The notes: a model not told the origin generated them from the sequence alone. DNA of 64,000 bases from Chryseobacterium sp. (GCF_008831505.1 NZ_CP044508.1:1-64000); one strand, 5' to 3'. Shown: positions 45,297-54,924, numbered from the stretch's first letter. Made by a program: numbers and translations.

Positions 45297-46061
45297 TTAC
45301 ATCGCTTCGAAAAGCGCCAGTTGCTGGCCTGTGGAATCCTTAAGAGTAAGGGTTTTTCCCTTTACCTCATAGCGTTTAGCTTTTCGGAACACATTGGTGA
45401 ACCCCTGCTCATCTATCTTTACATCCAAACATGCCTTCATAGTCATTCCTATATTATCGGCCACGTTAATACCGTCTTTTCCGGAGAAATTATACGTTCC
45501 AAAAAAATTGTTGCATCCCGCGAAACCGGTAATTTTACCATTACTCCTCAACATAAAACCCTGCCCTTGTTCCTGATTTGCTGCCATCTGGACCGGCTTA
45601 CCATTCATCTGGGTTAAAGTCCAGTATTTATTCACAACCGGATTTTTACTCATTTCAACAAATACCGCTAATGATGCTCTTCGGCCAACATTCAGCATCA
45701 GCTTTCCATCGCTCATAGTAAAGTTGTCTGCCGTTTTCAAGACTTCAAGTACTTCCTTTTCAATATTCATATCATAAGGAGCGCACATCATGCGAGTGGT
45801 AGCCAACTGGGTAAACCTGATCTGCGTGCCATTCGCTATGTTAAAATTTCCGTTTAGTGTGTTGCAGCCTGCGTTACCCGTAACTTTATTGTCTTTGTCT
45901 AAAGTTAAATAAACCGGCGCGCTTGTAGTAATGTCCTGTCCTTCCAGCGTAACAAGCTCCCAACTTTTCTGAACGAGGGTAGATGGCGTATTTGAAGTTT
46001 TGGAAACAGAAGCACAACCGGTAAACAATGACGCAATGGCTAGGGTGACGAATATTTTAAT
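45297..46061 (-). CDS. META-domain lipoprotein (HslJ-like), two repeats
   Basis: The protein carries two META (HslJ-type) domains in tandem, each with the signature NxGCNxxxGxY-like pattern (VTGNAGCNTLNGNFNI and ITGFAGCNNFFGTYNF). The conventional frame would start at TTG 46026-46028 (MFTGCAS), which removes the hydrophobic part of the signal. In frame upstream is KIFVTLAIASLFTGC, a perfect lipoprotein signal, which begins with ATT at 46059-46061 just after an in-frame stop. I therefore extend to the ATT as a non-standard start; a mutated ATG is the alternative. META proteins are surface or periplasmic proteins linked to stress and heat. Confidence 0.72.
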   Translation of the reverse strand: MKIFVTLAIASLFTGCASVSKTSNTPSTLVQKSWELVTLEGQDITTSAPVYLTLDKDNKVTGNAGCNTLNGNFNIANGTQIRFTQLATTRMMCAPYDMNIEKEVLEVLKTADNFTMSDGKLMLNVGRRASLAVFVEMSKNPVVNKYWTLTQMNGKPVQMAANQEQGQGFMLRSNGKITGFAGCNNFFGTYNFSGKDGINVADNIGMTMKACLDVKIDEQGFTNVFRKAKRYEVKGKTLTLKDSTGQQLALFEAM

Positions 46062-46478
46062 TTTTTCTTGGATTTAAAGGATAAAAAAGGCATGATAAAA
46101 GATACAAAATCTTCCTCATGGTCCACTTAACTGCCGCGTTCATTGCAAATCCCAGTCCAAACTTAGTTAATTCTCTCGGAGACAACCGATATTCCGGTCA
46201 GTAACTTTTTATAGTAAAGAATTAAAACATTGATCAACATGCAACCGGCAATTGTATTTGGTAGAACCTATAACGTCTTTACACTTATTAAAATAATTTG
46301 GGTGGTTCCGTAGCTCTTGCGGACTTATTAATTTGCTTTAGAATAATCCCACAAATATTAGAGCCATCAATCTGCTGCCAGCTTAAATAAGGAAGTCGAT
46401 ACCCTGAGATTGATTTAGATTAATGTTGCTATTTGCAATTTGGTACCGTTGGTTCTCAAAGCTAGGACCTTGTATTTT
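46062..46478. other. Intergenic stretch between META gene and small gene
   Basis: I see no gene, terminator or RNA. The composition is ordinary A+T-rich intergenic sequence. Confidence 0.3.
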
Positions 46479-46754
46479 TCACTCGTTTAGTATAGGCAAT
46501 TCAATACCTGTTATTTTCTGCACTACCTCAAATTGATGATCTGCCACTTCTTTCGATTTAGGAATTTCTTTTGAAAAATAGAAATCAGGTGTAACGGGAA
46601 TGATATAGCGGCCATTTAAAAACCTAACTTCAAAAAGGAAATCATCTGCTACTTTCCGAAGCATATTTCCATTGGATTTTTTAATCAAGCCACGCGATTT
46701 GCAATATTCAATAAAATCGAAGTTTTCAGTTTTCATTCCTTGGTTATTATCCAA
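46479..46754 (-). CDS. Small hypothetical protein, 91 aa
   Basis: The frame encodes MDNNQGMKTENFDFIEYCKS; the internal ATG at MKTENF (6 codons in) is the likelier start. The product is soluble and mixed alpha/beta (NMLRKVADDFLFEVRFLNGR; VADHQFEVVQKITGIELP), without signal or membrane helix. I do not recognise the family. It stands alone upstream of the R-M operon, on the opposite strand. Confidence 0.5.
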   Translation of the reverse strand: MDNNQGMKTENFDFIEYCKSRGLIKKSNGNMLRKVADDFLFEVRFLNGRYIIPVTPDFYFSKEIPKSKEVADHQFEVVQKITGIELPILNE

Positions 46755-47350
46755 TAAAAATAATAAACATTATGTTAAGTTAAGCAAGCGTTTGTATTTT
46801 AGAACCATTTTAAACCGCTGAAGAACAATAGATAACTGTACATGAAAGATTGCACATTTGTAGCAAATGTTCAGCAGTTTTAATGCCCAACAGTGATTAA
46901 CGTAAAGCCCGAATAGAAACTCTCATCGGCTGTAAAAATTTTCTTAAAAGAAATATCCACCAAGAAAACAAAAACCCCCTGCTACGCAGAAGGTCCCAAT
47001 TTAATATGAAATGTTTGTGTTTAAAATATAATTACAATTAGTAAGCCAATGAGTCTATCTTTCTAACGAGAGTTGTTGAAAGTTTCAAGGAGATCGAAAT
47101 ATTACTAAAAACTCCATTATAACAGGAATCAGAAAATATTTACAAATTATCATTCTTCGGGCAGTATTCGCCTTCGAAATTTCTCAATTGAGCAGAAAGT
47201 CCTTCCTCAGACATATATCTAAATCCTGAACTTTACATAAGTCATGTAACAAGACCAAACATAAGGTTTGCTGGGCAGATACAGGAGGTGTAAATCAAAA
47301 TAAAACCGCTTTTTAATCCCGCCTCCTTTATATAATCACCGCTTTATCCG
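46755..47350. other. Intergenic stretch with one minus-strand hairpin
   Basis: A terminator-like hairpin at 46974-46994 (ACCTTCTGC with GCAGGGGGT, two G-T pairs) is followed by TTTTTG on the minus strand, but I find no minus-strand gene that it could serve; the gene may have been lost. Nothing else is recognised. Confidence 0.35.
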
Positions 47351-47358
47351 TATTTTTG
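47351..47358 (+). promoter_or_regulatory. -7 box of the type III R-M operon
   Basis: TATTTTTG matches TAnnTTTG and lies ~47 bases before the chosen mod start. The -33 element is not clear. Confidence 0.35.
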
Positions 47359-47404
47359 AACGCTATGGCCCGTGGTAACTCCAGGCCTGATAATCAACAT
47401 GCAT

Positions 47405-49354
47405 ATGGACGGAACCAGCCTCACCCCAGAACAGGAAAAGATCAATGCCTTAAGACAGCTCTTGCCCGAAGCCTTCAGCGAAGGAAAAATAGATTGGGAG
47501 AAACTGAAAGCCACGCTTGGCGAGAATATCAACTTTGCAAATGAGCGCTATGTCCTCAATTGGGCAGGTAAAAGTGAGGCTTTTAAAGTAATGCAGATGC
47601 CCACTACCAAAACCCTGGTACCGGCCAAAGACGAAAGCATCAACTTTGATGAAACCGAAAATATCTTCATTGAAGGCGAAAATCTGGAAGTGCTGAAGGT
47701 GCTGCAGAAAAGCTACTTCGGTAAGGTAAAAATGATCTACATAGATCCGCCGTACAACACCGGTAATGATTCCTTTATTTATCCTGACAAGTTTAGCGAA
47801 ACCAAGGCCGACTACGAAAAACGCGTGGGCGATAAAGATGAAGAAGGCTATATGACCAAGGACGGCATGTTCAAAAAGAACAGCAAAGAAAACGGCCAGT
47901 ACCACAGCAATTGGCTCAATATGATGATGCCCCGCCTCTATCTTGCCAAAAACTTATTGCGCCAGGACGGGGTGATCTTTGTTTCCATTGATGATAACGA
48001 AGTCCATAATCTGCGGCTGCTAATGAATGAAATTTTTGGGGAAGAAAATTTTGTGGCGCAGTTTATCTGGGAAAAAAGGATAACAAGAGAGAATAGACGG
48101 GTTATTTCTACAAGACATGATTACATATTATGTTACACAAAGAGCACAGTCGATGCAGAAAGAATATTAGGACTGCTACCGATGGATAATGATGCTATTA
48201 TGCGGTATAAAAATCCCGATAACGATTCTCGAGGTGATTGGACTTCTGTTCCTGCAATTGCGCAAGCAGGCCATGGAACAAAGTCACAGTTTTATACTTT
48301 AAAAACTCCAGCTGGTCGTGAAGTTGACCCTCCTTCTGGTTCATGTTGGAGGTATACTCGATCTAAGATGAATGAAGCAATTGCAGATAACAGAATATGG
48401 TTTGGTAATGATGGTAACGGTGTTCCTCGTATAAAGAAATTTTTAAATGAAGGACAGCAAGGGCTCACACCCGAAACACTTTGGTGGGCAAAGGATGTGG
48501 GAACAAACGATACGGCAAAAAGAGAACTGACTAAATTATTTGATGGAATTGCAGTTTTTGAAACGCCAAAACCTTCCTCACTCATTAAGCGGATACTTCA
48601 ATTATCACAAACAAAAGATCAATTATGTTTAGATTTTTTCAGTGGTACGTCTCCTTTGCCTGATGCAATTATGAACTTAAACAAAGAAGACGGCGGCGAC
48701 AGAAAGTACATCTGCGTACAGCTCCCGGAACTTACCGACGAAAAAAGTGAAGCCTACAAAGCCGGTTACGCCACCATAGCCGATATCAGCAAAGAACGCA
48801 TCCGCCGTGCGGGTAAGAAAATTGGGGAGGAAATTCAGGTAGAAATTGCAAAGACAGAAGCAGAAATTACCAAGCTCCAGGCAGAACTACCCACGGATGA
48901 AACCAAAACCGAAATTGAAAATCTGAAAGCCAAGGTTACACAACTTAGCAATCAGGATTTAGGTTTTAAAGTGCTGAAACTTGAAGACAGCAATTTTAAA
49001 CAATGGCAGCAGATCGAGGGCAAAGACGCGGACGCACTGGCGGAGCAAATGAAACTGTTTATTGATCCTGTGGCAGAATCTGCCACCATAGAAAATATGG
49101 TGTACGAGCTTCTATTAAAAAGCGGGAAAGGCCTGAACAGTACGATTGAAAAGACAGAAAATTTTTTCAGAATAAACGGTAACGAGCTGGTACTTCTTTT
49201 CGAAAAAGCTTCCCAGGAAATCATTGATTCGGTAATTGCAGAAAAGCCTGTAAAGGTGATCGCCCTGGATAAATTATTTACCGGTAATGATCAGCTGAAA
49301 ACGAACACGGTGCTGCAGATGAAAGATGCCGGCGTGGAATTTAAAACGATATAA
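47405..49354 (+). CDS. mod: Type III restriction-modification methyltransferase (Mod)
   Basis: A 649-residue beta-class N6-adenine methyltransferase: DPPYNTGND (catalytic motif IV, residue ~114) precedes the SAM-binding motif (DFFSGTS, ~410). Mod sets the recognition site for both methylation and restriction. I start at MDGTSLTPEQEK because family members begin this way; GTG 47372 and ATG 47399 are in frame upstream. The SAM motif is unusual: FSGTSPLPDAIM in place of the usual FAGSGTT or FSGSATT. The middle (about 48070-48640), including the target-recognition region, is visibly more A+T-rich than its flanks, a sign of allele exchange. The stop touches the DUF1016 start. Confidence 0.9.
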   Translation: MDGTSLTPEQEKINALRQLLPEAFSEGKIDWEKLKATLGENINFANERYVLNWAGKSEAFKVMQMPTTKTLVPAKDESINFDETENIFIEGENLEVLKVLQKSYFGKVKMIYIDPPYNTGNDSFIYPDKFSETKADYEKRVGDKDEEGYMTKDGMFKKNSKENGQYHSNWLNMMMPRLYLAKNLLRQDGVIFVSIDDNEVHNLRLLMNEIFGEENFVAQFIWEKRITRENRRVISTRHDYILCYTKSTVDAERILGLLPMDNDAIMRYKNPDNDSRGDWTSVPAIAQAGHGTKSQFYTLKTPAGREVDPPSGSCWRYTRSKMNEAIADNRIWFGNDGNGVPRIKKFLNEGQQGLTPETLWWAKDVGTNDTAKRELTKLFDGIAVFETPKPSSLIKRILQLSQTKDQLCLDFFSGTSPLPDAIMNLNKEDGGDRKYICVQLPELTDEKSEAYKAGYATIADISKERIRRAGKKIGEEIQVEIAKTEAEITKLQAELPTDETKTEIENLKAKVTQLSNQDLGFKVLKLEDSNFKQWQQIEGKDADALAEQMKLFIDPVAESATIENMVYELLLKSGKGLNSTIEKTENFFRINGNELVLLFEKASQEIIDSVIAEKPVKVIALDKLFTGNDQLKTNTVLQMKDAGVEFKTI

Positions 49355-50362
49355 ATGAGCCAGGATTTAGAAAAAGTATTGTTTAAAGATCTTGCCCAAC
49401 TCATAGAGCAAGGCAAGCAGCAGGCGGTAGCACAGGTGAACAGTGTTCTTACGATCACCTATTGGCACGTTGGCAAGAGGATCAATGATCATATTCTGGA
49501 TAATAAACGTGCGGAGTATGGCGAAAAAGTAGTGGCTACCATAGCAAAGCAACTGGAAGACCAATTTGGCAGGAGTTATACTTTGCGTAATGTGAGAAGG
49601 ATGATGCAGTTTGCCGAGCAGTTCCCGGAATTAAACATTGTGACACCACTGGTGACACAATTGAGCTGGTCTCATTTTGTGATTTTGCTAAGTTTAAAAA
49701 ATAACGAATCGCGCATGTTTTACGCACAAAAAGCAATTGCGGAAAGATGGAGCAAAAGAGCATTGTCTCACCAGATCGAGCGCAAAGCCTACGAGCGTAA
49801 CGAGATAGCTGTCCTACAGGTCTCTGATGACTTTGCAGAGTTACAAAATAATTTTAAAGACCCCTACTTCCTGGATTTTTTGGGCTTAAAAGAGGGTTAC
49901 TTAGAAAAAGATGTAGAAAGTGCCATTATCAAAGAGTTACAACTTTTCATTCTGGAACTGGGTAAAGGTTTCGCCTTTGTAGAGCGTCAGAAACGCATCA
50001 TACTGGATGGTAAAGACTTTTATCTGGACCTTCTATTTTATCATAGAAAACTAAAACGTTTGGTAGCCATTGAATTAAAGCTGGGCGAGTTTAAGCCTGC
50101 CCATAAAGGCCAGATGGAACTATACCTGAAATGGCTGGACAAACACGAAAAACAACCGGGCGAGAACAGTCCCATCGGGCTAATACTGTGTGCCGGAAAA
50201 AGCTCCGAACAAATCGAACTACTGGAAATGCACAAAGACGGCATCATGGTCGCCGAATATTGGACGGAATTACCACCTAAAAAAGAATTGGAGGATAAAT
50301 TACATTCCCTGCTCCTGGAAGCCAAAGAAAGGATCGAAAACCGCAAAATGCTGGAAGAATGA
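49355..50362 (+). CDS. DUF1016/YhcG-family PDDEXK nuclease
   Basis: A 335-residue protein of the YhcG/DUF1016 family: an N-terminal DUF1016_N helical domain (VLTITYWHVGKRINDHI; FAEQFPELNIVTPLVTQLSW) and a C-terminal PD-(D/E)xK nuclease-like domain (ILDGKDFYLDLLFYHRKLKR with VAIELKLGEF: Asp and E-x-K). The gene sits inside the type III operon, with its ATG directly after the mod stop and its stop overlapping the res start by 4 bases. Members often accompany R-M loci; their contribution is unknown. It could be an accessory nuclease or a regulator of the R-M complex. Confidence 0.88.
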   Translation: MSQDLEKVLFKDLAQLIEQGKQQAVAQVNSVLTITYWHVGKRINDHILDNKRAEYGEKVVATIAKQLEDQFGRSYTLRNVRRMMQFAEQFPELNIVTPLVTQLSWSHFVILLSLKNNESRMFYAQKAIAERWSKRALSHQIERKAYERNEIAVLQVSDDFAELQNNFKDPYFLDFLGLKEGYLEKDVESAIIKELQLFILELGKGFAFVERQKRIILDGKDFYLDLLFYHRKLKRLVAIELKLGEFKPAHKGQMELYLKWLDKHEKQPGENSPIGLILCAGKSSEQIELLEMHKDGIMVAEYWTELPPKKELEDKLHSLLLEAKERIENRKMLEE

Positions 50363-53013
50363 AGTTAACTTTCGAATCCAATCTCAGCTATCAGCTGGAT
50401 GCCATAAAGTCCATCACCGATCTGTTTGAAGGGCAGCCTTTGGAAGATTCTGTTCTGGAGTTTGACCTGAAGGAAGAAGGAGCCCTGAACCTGATTAACG
50501 GTGTGAGCAATAACCTTATTTTATCTGAAGAACAAATTCTTGAAAACCTGCAAAGCATTCAGACCAGAAACGAAATTGAAATTTCGGCTATGCTGCAGGG
50601 CATGAACTTCTCGGTAGAAATGGAAACAGGAACCGGAAAAACGTATGTGTATTTGCGCGCGATTTACGAACTGAATAAACTGTATGGTTTCAAAAAGTTT
50701 GTGATTGTTGTGCCTTCGGTAGCCATTCGCGAGGGGGTATTGAAAAATCTGGAAATCACGCACTCGCATTTCCAAACCCTTTACGACCGGGTGCCCGTAA
50801 ACTTTCAGGTGTACGACAGTACAAAAGTATCTACTTTGCGGGGGTTCGCCACCAATAACAATATTGAAGTTCTGGTCATCAATATTGATTCGTTTGCCAA
50901 GGACGACAACATCATCAATAAACCCAATGATAAGCTAAACGGACAAAAACCGGTAGAGTTTATCCAGGCTACCCACCCTATTGTTATCGTGGATGAACCG
51001 CAAAATATGGAAACTGAAAAGCGTGCTGCTGCAATTGCGAAGCTGAAAGCACTCTGCACGCTACGCTACTCTGCCACACACAGAAACCAATATAATCTTA
51101 CGTATAGCCTGAACCCGGTAAAAGCATATGATCTGGGTCTGGTAAAGCAAATTGAGGTAGATTCCATTATTGAGGAAAATGCGTACAATGATGCTTTTAT
51201 TTCTGTAGAATCCATCACGGCTACAAAAACGAAGGTTACCGCCAAAATTTCAATCAACAGTAACGAAAACGGCGGTGTTAAAAAGAAAACGACTACCGTA
51301 AAAGTGGGCGATGATCTGTACAAACTCTCTAATGAAAGGGAAATTTATGCAGATGGGTATATTATTGAGGAAATTGATGCAGCAAATCAATGTATTTCAC
51401 TCTCGAACGGAAACTTACTTTATAAAGGAGACAGCCAAGGAGATTTATCGGATGAAGTGATGAAATTCCAGATACGCAAGACCATAGAAGAACATCTGAA
51501 AAAAGAAAAGCGCCTGAACAAACTGGGAATAAAAGTTCTGTCATTGTTTTTTATTGACAAAGTCGCCAATTACCGCAGCTACGATGATGCCGGAAACCCT
51601 GTAAAAGGAAAGTTTGCTGTGTGGTTTGAGGAAATATATCAGGAGTATATTTCAAAGCCCGCATTTTTGGAACTCGATAAATTTCCTGTAGCAAACACGC
51701 ACAATGGGTATTTTTCCCAGGACAAAAAAGGAGCGTTTAAAGATACCTCTGGCGAAACCAAAGCAGATGACGACACGTACAGTTTGATCATGAAAGACAA
51801 AGAAAAATTGTTGGGATTGGACAACTCTTTGCGTTTCATATTTTCACATTCCGCCTTGCGTGAAGGTTGGGACAATCCAAACGTCTTTCAGATCTGCACC
51901 CTGAACGAAACGAAATCCGATGTTAAAAAACGTCAGGAAATCGGTCGGGGTTTGCGGTTGGCCGTAGACCAAACCGGAAAAAGAACTTATGACCAGAACA
52001 TCAACCGGTTGACTGTAATTGCGAATGAATCATATGACGATTTTGCAAAAGCTTTGCAAAAGGAGATTGAAGAAGACTGTGGAGTTTCATTTACCGGAAG
52101 AATAAAAAACATGCAGGCAAGAACACCTATCAGATATCGAAAAGGATTCGAGGCCGATCCAAAGTTTTTGGAAATCTGGGAAAAAATAAAAAATAAAACC
52201 ACCTACCGTGTAGATTATAAAACTGAAGAGCTCATTACCTTGGCTGCAAAAGCCCTAAAAGATTTACCCGAAATTAAAGCGCCTTCCATCCGTTCTACTA
52301 AAATGGGAATTACCATGTCCGAAGAAGGCGTTGATACACATTACGTAGGAGAAAAAGTAGAATCATATGGCGGTTATTCCTGGAAGATTCCGGATGTTCT
52401 GGGTTATATTCAAAATCGAACGGAACTCACACGTTCCACCATTGAAAACATACTGAGCAAATCTGGAAGAATTGAAGATATCATCGTCAATCCGCAACTA
52501 TTTTTAGACCTGGCCACAGTGGCCATAAAAAAAACTTTAAACAGTTTAATGATCGACGGAATTAAATATCAGAAAATCGGCGGTTCAGAATATGGAATGG
52601 CCTTGTTTGAAGCTCAGGAACTCGAAGTGTACCTGAACGACTTTTCATTTAAAGTCTCCAATTTGTCGAAAACCATTTATGAAGAATTTGTGCCTTTGGA
52701 TTCCGGTGTTGAAAGGAGGTTTGCGAAAGACTGCGAAACGAGCGACCAGATTAAATTCTATTTCAAATTACCCAGCTGGTTCAAAATCCCGACACCCATC
52801 GGAAACTACAATCCGGATTGGGCATTGGTATTTGAAGATGACAAGAGAATCTATTTTGTAGCCGAAACCAAAGACACAGGAACACCACAAGTTGACCTAT
52901 CAAAACTAAGTGGAGACGAGCAAATGAAAATAAAGTGTGGAAAGGCGCATTTCACTGAGTTTGATGGGCTGGAATATAAAGTGGTGAATAAAGTGGGGCA
53001 GTTGATTGGGTAG
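50359..53013 (+). CDS. res: Type III restriction enzyme (Res)
   Basis: This 884-residue Res subunit is the ATP-dependent translocase and nuclease that acts with Mod. Helicase motif I is METGTGKT (88-95), motif II is VDEPQN (near 211-216) and motif VI is QEIGRGLRL (~525). The C-terminal endonuclease domain shows NPDWALVFEDD and FVAETKD (PD...ExK, near 819-838). All catalytic parts are intact and the length is normal. Its ATG overlaps the DUF1016 stop (ATGA). Confidence 0.92.
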   Translation: MKLTFESNLSYQLDAIKSITDLFEGQPLEDSVLEFDLKEEGALNLINGVSNNLILSEEQILENLQSIQTRNEIEISAMLQGMNFSVEMETGTGKTYVYLRAIYELNKLYGFKKFVIVVPSVAIREGVLKNLEITHSHFQTLYDRVPVNFQVYDSTKVSTLRGFATNNNIEVLVINIDSFAKDDNIINKPNDKLNGQKPVEFIQATHPIVIVDEPQNMETEKRAAAIAKLKALCTLRYSATHRNQYNLTYSLNPVKAYDLGLVKQIEVDSIIEENAYNDAFISVESITATKTKVTAKISINSNENGGVKKKTTTVKVGDDLYKLSNEREIYADGYIIEEIDAANQCISLSNGNLLYKGDSQGDLSDEVMKFQIRKTIEEHLKKEKRLNKLGIKVLSLFFIDKVANYRSYDDAGNPVKGKFAVWFEEIYQEYISKPAFLELDKFPVANTHNGYFSQDKKGAFKDTSGETKADDDTYSLIMKDKEKLLGLDNSLRFIFSHSALREGWDNPNVFQICTLNETKSDVKKRQEIGRGLRLAVDQTGKRTYDQNINRLTVIANESYDDFAKALQKEIEEDCGVSFTGRIKNMQARTPIRYRKGFEADPKFLEIWEKIKNKTTYRVDYKTEELITLAAKALKDLPEIKAPSIRSTKMGITMSEEGVDTHYVGEKVESYGGYSWKIPDVLGYIQNRTELTRSTIENILSKSGRIEDIIVNPQLFLDLATVAIKKTLNSLMIDGIKYQKIGGSEYGMALFEAQELEVYLNDFSFKVSNLSKTIYEEFVPLDSGVERRFAKDCETSDQIKFYFKLPSWFKIPTPIGNYNPDWALVFEDDKRIYFVAETKDTGTPQVDLSKLSGDEQMKIKCGKAHFTEFDGLEYKVVNKVGQLIG

Positions 53014-53061
53014 CTTATAAAAGGAAGTAAAAATTATCATGCTACGGCATAATTTCGCAAT

Positions 53062-53907
53062 ATGAACTTAGATAAAATAAAGAAACTTACGCTTAGAGCC
53101 TTAATGTCGGACGAAACGCTGATGCACAGTTTAGTTCTAAAAGGCGGTAATGCACTGCACCTGGTGTATGACATTACCAATAGAGGATCTATAGATATTG
53201 ATTTTTCAGTAGAAAGAGAATTTACTGCAGAAGAATTTGAAAAAATGCCTGTATGGATGAATTATATACTAAACAAAACATTTGGAGAGGCAGGTCTTTG
53301 TGTGTTCGATGTTAAGTTTGGAGAAAAGCCAAAATCAGGAAGTATTCCCGAGTGGAAAGGATATTTTCTAGAATTTAAAATCATAGAAAAGGAGAAAAGA
53401 TCGATTTTGGAAAAAGATCCTGAAAAAATGAGAAAGCACGCTATCAAGCTTAATGACCAATCCCCTAAATATGTTGTTGACATCAGTGCTTATGAATATG
53501 TTGATGGGGCAACCACCACAGAAATAGATGGGGTTATCTTAAGGGTTTATACTTTGGAGATGATTCTGTTTGAAAAATTGAGGGCGCTATGCCAGACCAT
53601 GCTTAAGTATAGAGAGATAGTGACTACAGCCGGTCAAAAGCACAGAGCAAGAGACCTATACGACATACATCTTATTTACAACAGTCGCACTTTGAACCTA
53701 GATCCTAATTTACTTATTGAAATATTTAAGGCCAAGCAAGTACCCATAGAATTTCTGAAAGACTTAGAATCCTTAAGAGAACATAACAGGGAAAACTGGG
53801 AAACTGTTATAGCATCCATTCCTGAGTCTGACAGGTCCTCATTAGATAGTTATGATTATTATTTTGATCAGCTTCTCGTTATCGCCGAGCCTTTCACAAA
53901 CCTTTAG
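53062..53907 (+). CDS. AbiEii-type nucleotidyltransferase toxin
   Basis: A 281-residue nucleotidyltransferase: LKGGNALHLVYD (GG at 28-29) and RGSIDIDFS (Asp45, Asp47) form the nucleotidyltransferase signature of AbiEii/MenT toxins, followed by LEMILFEKLRALCQ and HRARDLYDIHLI, typical of the family. Such toxins modify tRNA or protein with nucleotides and stop growth, and act in abortive infection as type IV toxins. The cognate AbiEi-type gene lies on the opposite strand with the 3' ends overlapping by 14 bases, rather than upstream in the same operon. It follows res by 48 bases and may be read from the R-M promoter. Confidence 0.85.
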   Translation: MNLDKIKKLTLRALMSDETLMHSLVLKGGNALHLVYDITNRGSIDIDFSVEREFTAEEFEKMPVWMNYILNKTFGEAGLCVFDVKFGEKPKSGSIPEWKGYFLEFKIIEKEKRSILEKDPEKMRKHAIKLNDQSPKYVVDISAYEYVDGATTTEIDGVILRVYTLEMILFEKLRALCQTMLKYREIVTTAGQKHRARDLYDIHLIYNSRTLNLDPNLLIEIFKAKQVPIEFLKDLESLREHNRENWETVIASIPESDRSSLDSYDYYFDQLLVIAEPFTNL

Positions 53908-54778
53908 GAAAATAGAGATTCCACTTCTCTGAATACTCTTGGTGCAGCATGGTATAAGTCAGATAAAATCTGAGATTTGAGCGCTGTAGCTCTAAAAATT
54001 TTTTATATACTTCTTCGCCATAACCAGCTTTTTGAAGGTAAAATCCTATCGCTTGGTGATACGGGTAGATAAAATTCATTTTTGAATAATACTCGTACAA
54101 TTTATCCGGATCTAACAAATTTCTGGCGTTACTAAATGCTTCTAACACCTGCGTAACGCCTCCAGAGTAGAAAGGCCGTACACAAATATCAATAAGAGTT
54201 CTTTCCAGATCAGACATCTTATAATGATCCCTGAAGGTAATTACCCCAACGTTATTCTGATGTTGCGCGTTGATAAAGTTGATGGCGAAAGTTTTATAGG
54301 ATCTTTTATTACCAGTTATTCTTGGAGGTTTGGAAAAGACCCGATCTACATTATCTTGACTTATAGAATTATTATATTTCTCCAAAGAAGGCCGCTCTAG
54401 TGTAAGATAAATTTGTTTTGGTATCTGAAGTGTCAGATTATGAATATAAAGTGCCGAATAAAAGCTGAAGTAGGAGCTTCTGGATCTTACAGCCGCAATA
54501 TCAAAAATATCAGGTGTACGTTCAGGTAAATAATATATTTCGGAGGAATGGGCCTCATCAGATTTTATATGCTCCTGAATCAAAAGGTTTTCTTTGATTA
54601 AGAATTCCTTTATCTCACTTCTTTTGATACTTCGTAATCCCCATATATTATTGATTTGAGAAAGCAACCGCTCAAATTCGATTCTGCTCAGCACAGGAAA
54701 GTCTGTCTCTAAAAGAACCTGCTTTATAACTGATATTTTCTTTGCTATTTTATTCAATCTATCCTTAATATATTTCAT
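53894..54778 (-). CDS. AbiEi-type antitoxin/regulator
   Basis: A 294-residue protein: an N-terminal winged-helix-like region (VLSRIEFERLLSQINNIWGL; IKEFLIKENLLIQEHIK), then the AbiEi C-terminal core with SRSSYFSFYSALYIHNL and HYKMSDLERTLIDICVRPFY. AbiEi proteins neutralise AbiEii and repress their own promoter by binding inverted repeats. The ATG is embedded in a 26-bp perfect palindrome directly after a good -7/-33 promoter, fitting autoregulation. It is convergent with the toxin gene, overlapping by 14 bases, unlike the usual bicistronic AbiE order. Confidence 0.8.
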   Translation of the reverse strand: MKYIKDRLNKIAKKISVIKQVLLETDFPVLSRIEFERLLSQINNIWGLRSIKRSEIKEFLIKENLLIQEHIKSDEAHSSEIYYLPERTPDIFDIAAVRSRSSYFSFYSALYIHNLTLQIPKQIYLTLERPSLEKYNNSISQDNVDRVFSKPPRITGNKRSYKTFAINFINAQHQNNVGVITFRDHYKMSDLERTLIDICVRPFYSGGVTQVLEAFSNARNLLDPDKLYEYYSKMNFIYPYHQAIGFYLQKAGYGEEVYKKFLELQRSNLRFYLTYTMLHQEYSEKWNLYFPKGL

Positions 54779-54792
54779 ATATGAAATATATT
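54767..54792. promoter_or_regulatory. 26-bp palindromic operator over the AbiEi start codon
   Basis: A perfect palindrome with half-site AATATATTTCATA. It covers the start codon (54776-54778) and the predicted transcription start, and lies just downstream of the -7 box. It is a probable autoregulatory operator. Confidence 0.6.
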
Positions 54793-54797
54793 ATAGG

Positions 54798-54828
54798 CAA
54801 AGTTACAAAAAAAAATCTAAAAAGTCAA
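54798..54828 (-). promoter_or_regulatory. Promoter of the AbiEi-type gene
   Basis: On the minus strand TTG (54828-54826) and TAACTTTG (54805-54798) are 20 bases apart, a good match to the Bacteroidota -33/-7 consensus. Transcription would start within the palindrome. Confidence 0.6.
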
Positions 54829-54924
54829 GGTATCAAAGCATTACAGTTTAAACGTATTTGTAATACCGATAGGATCTCTTGTAAATATAGCTTACAGTAA
54901 ACTATGAATTAAAGATAAATAAAC

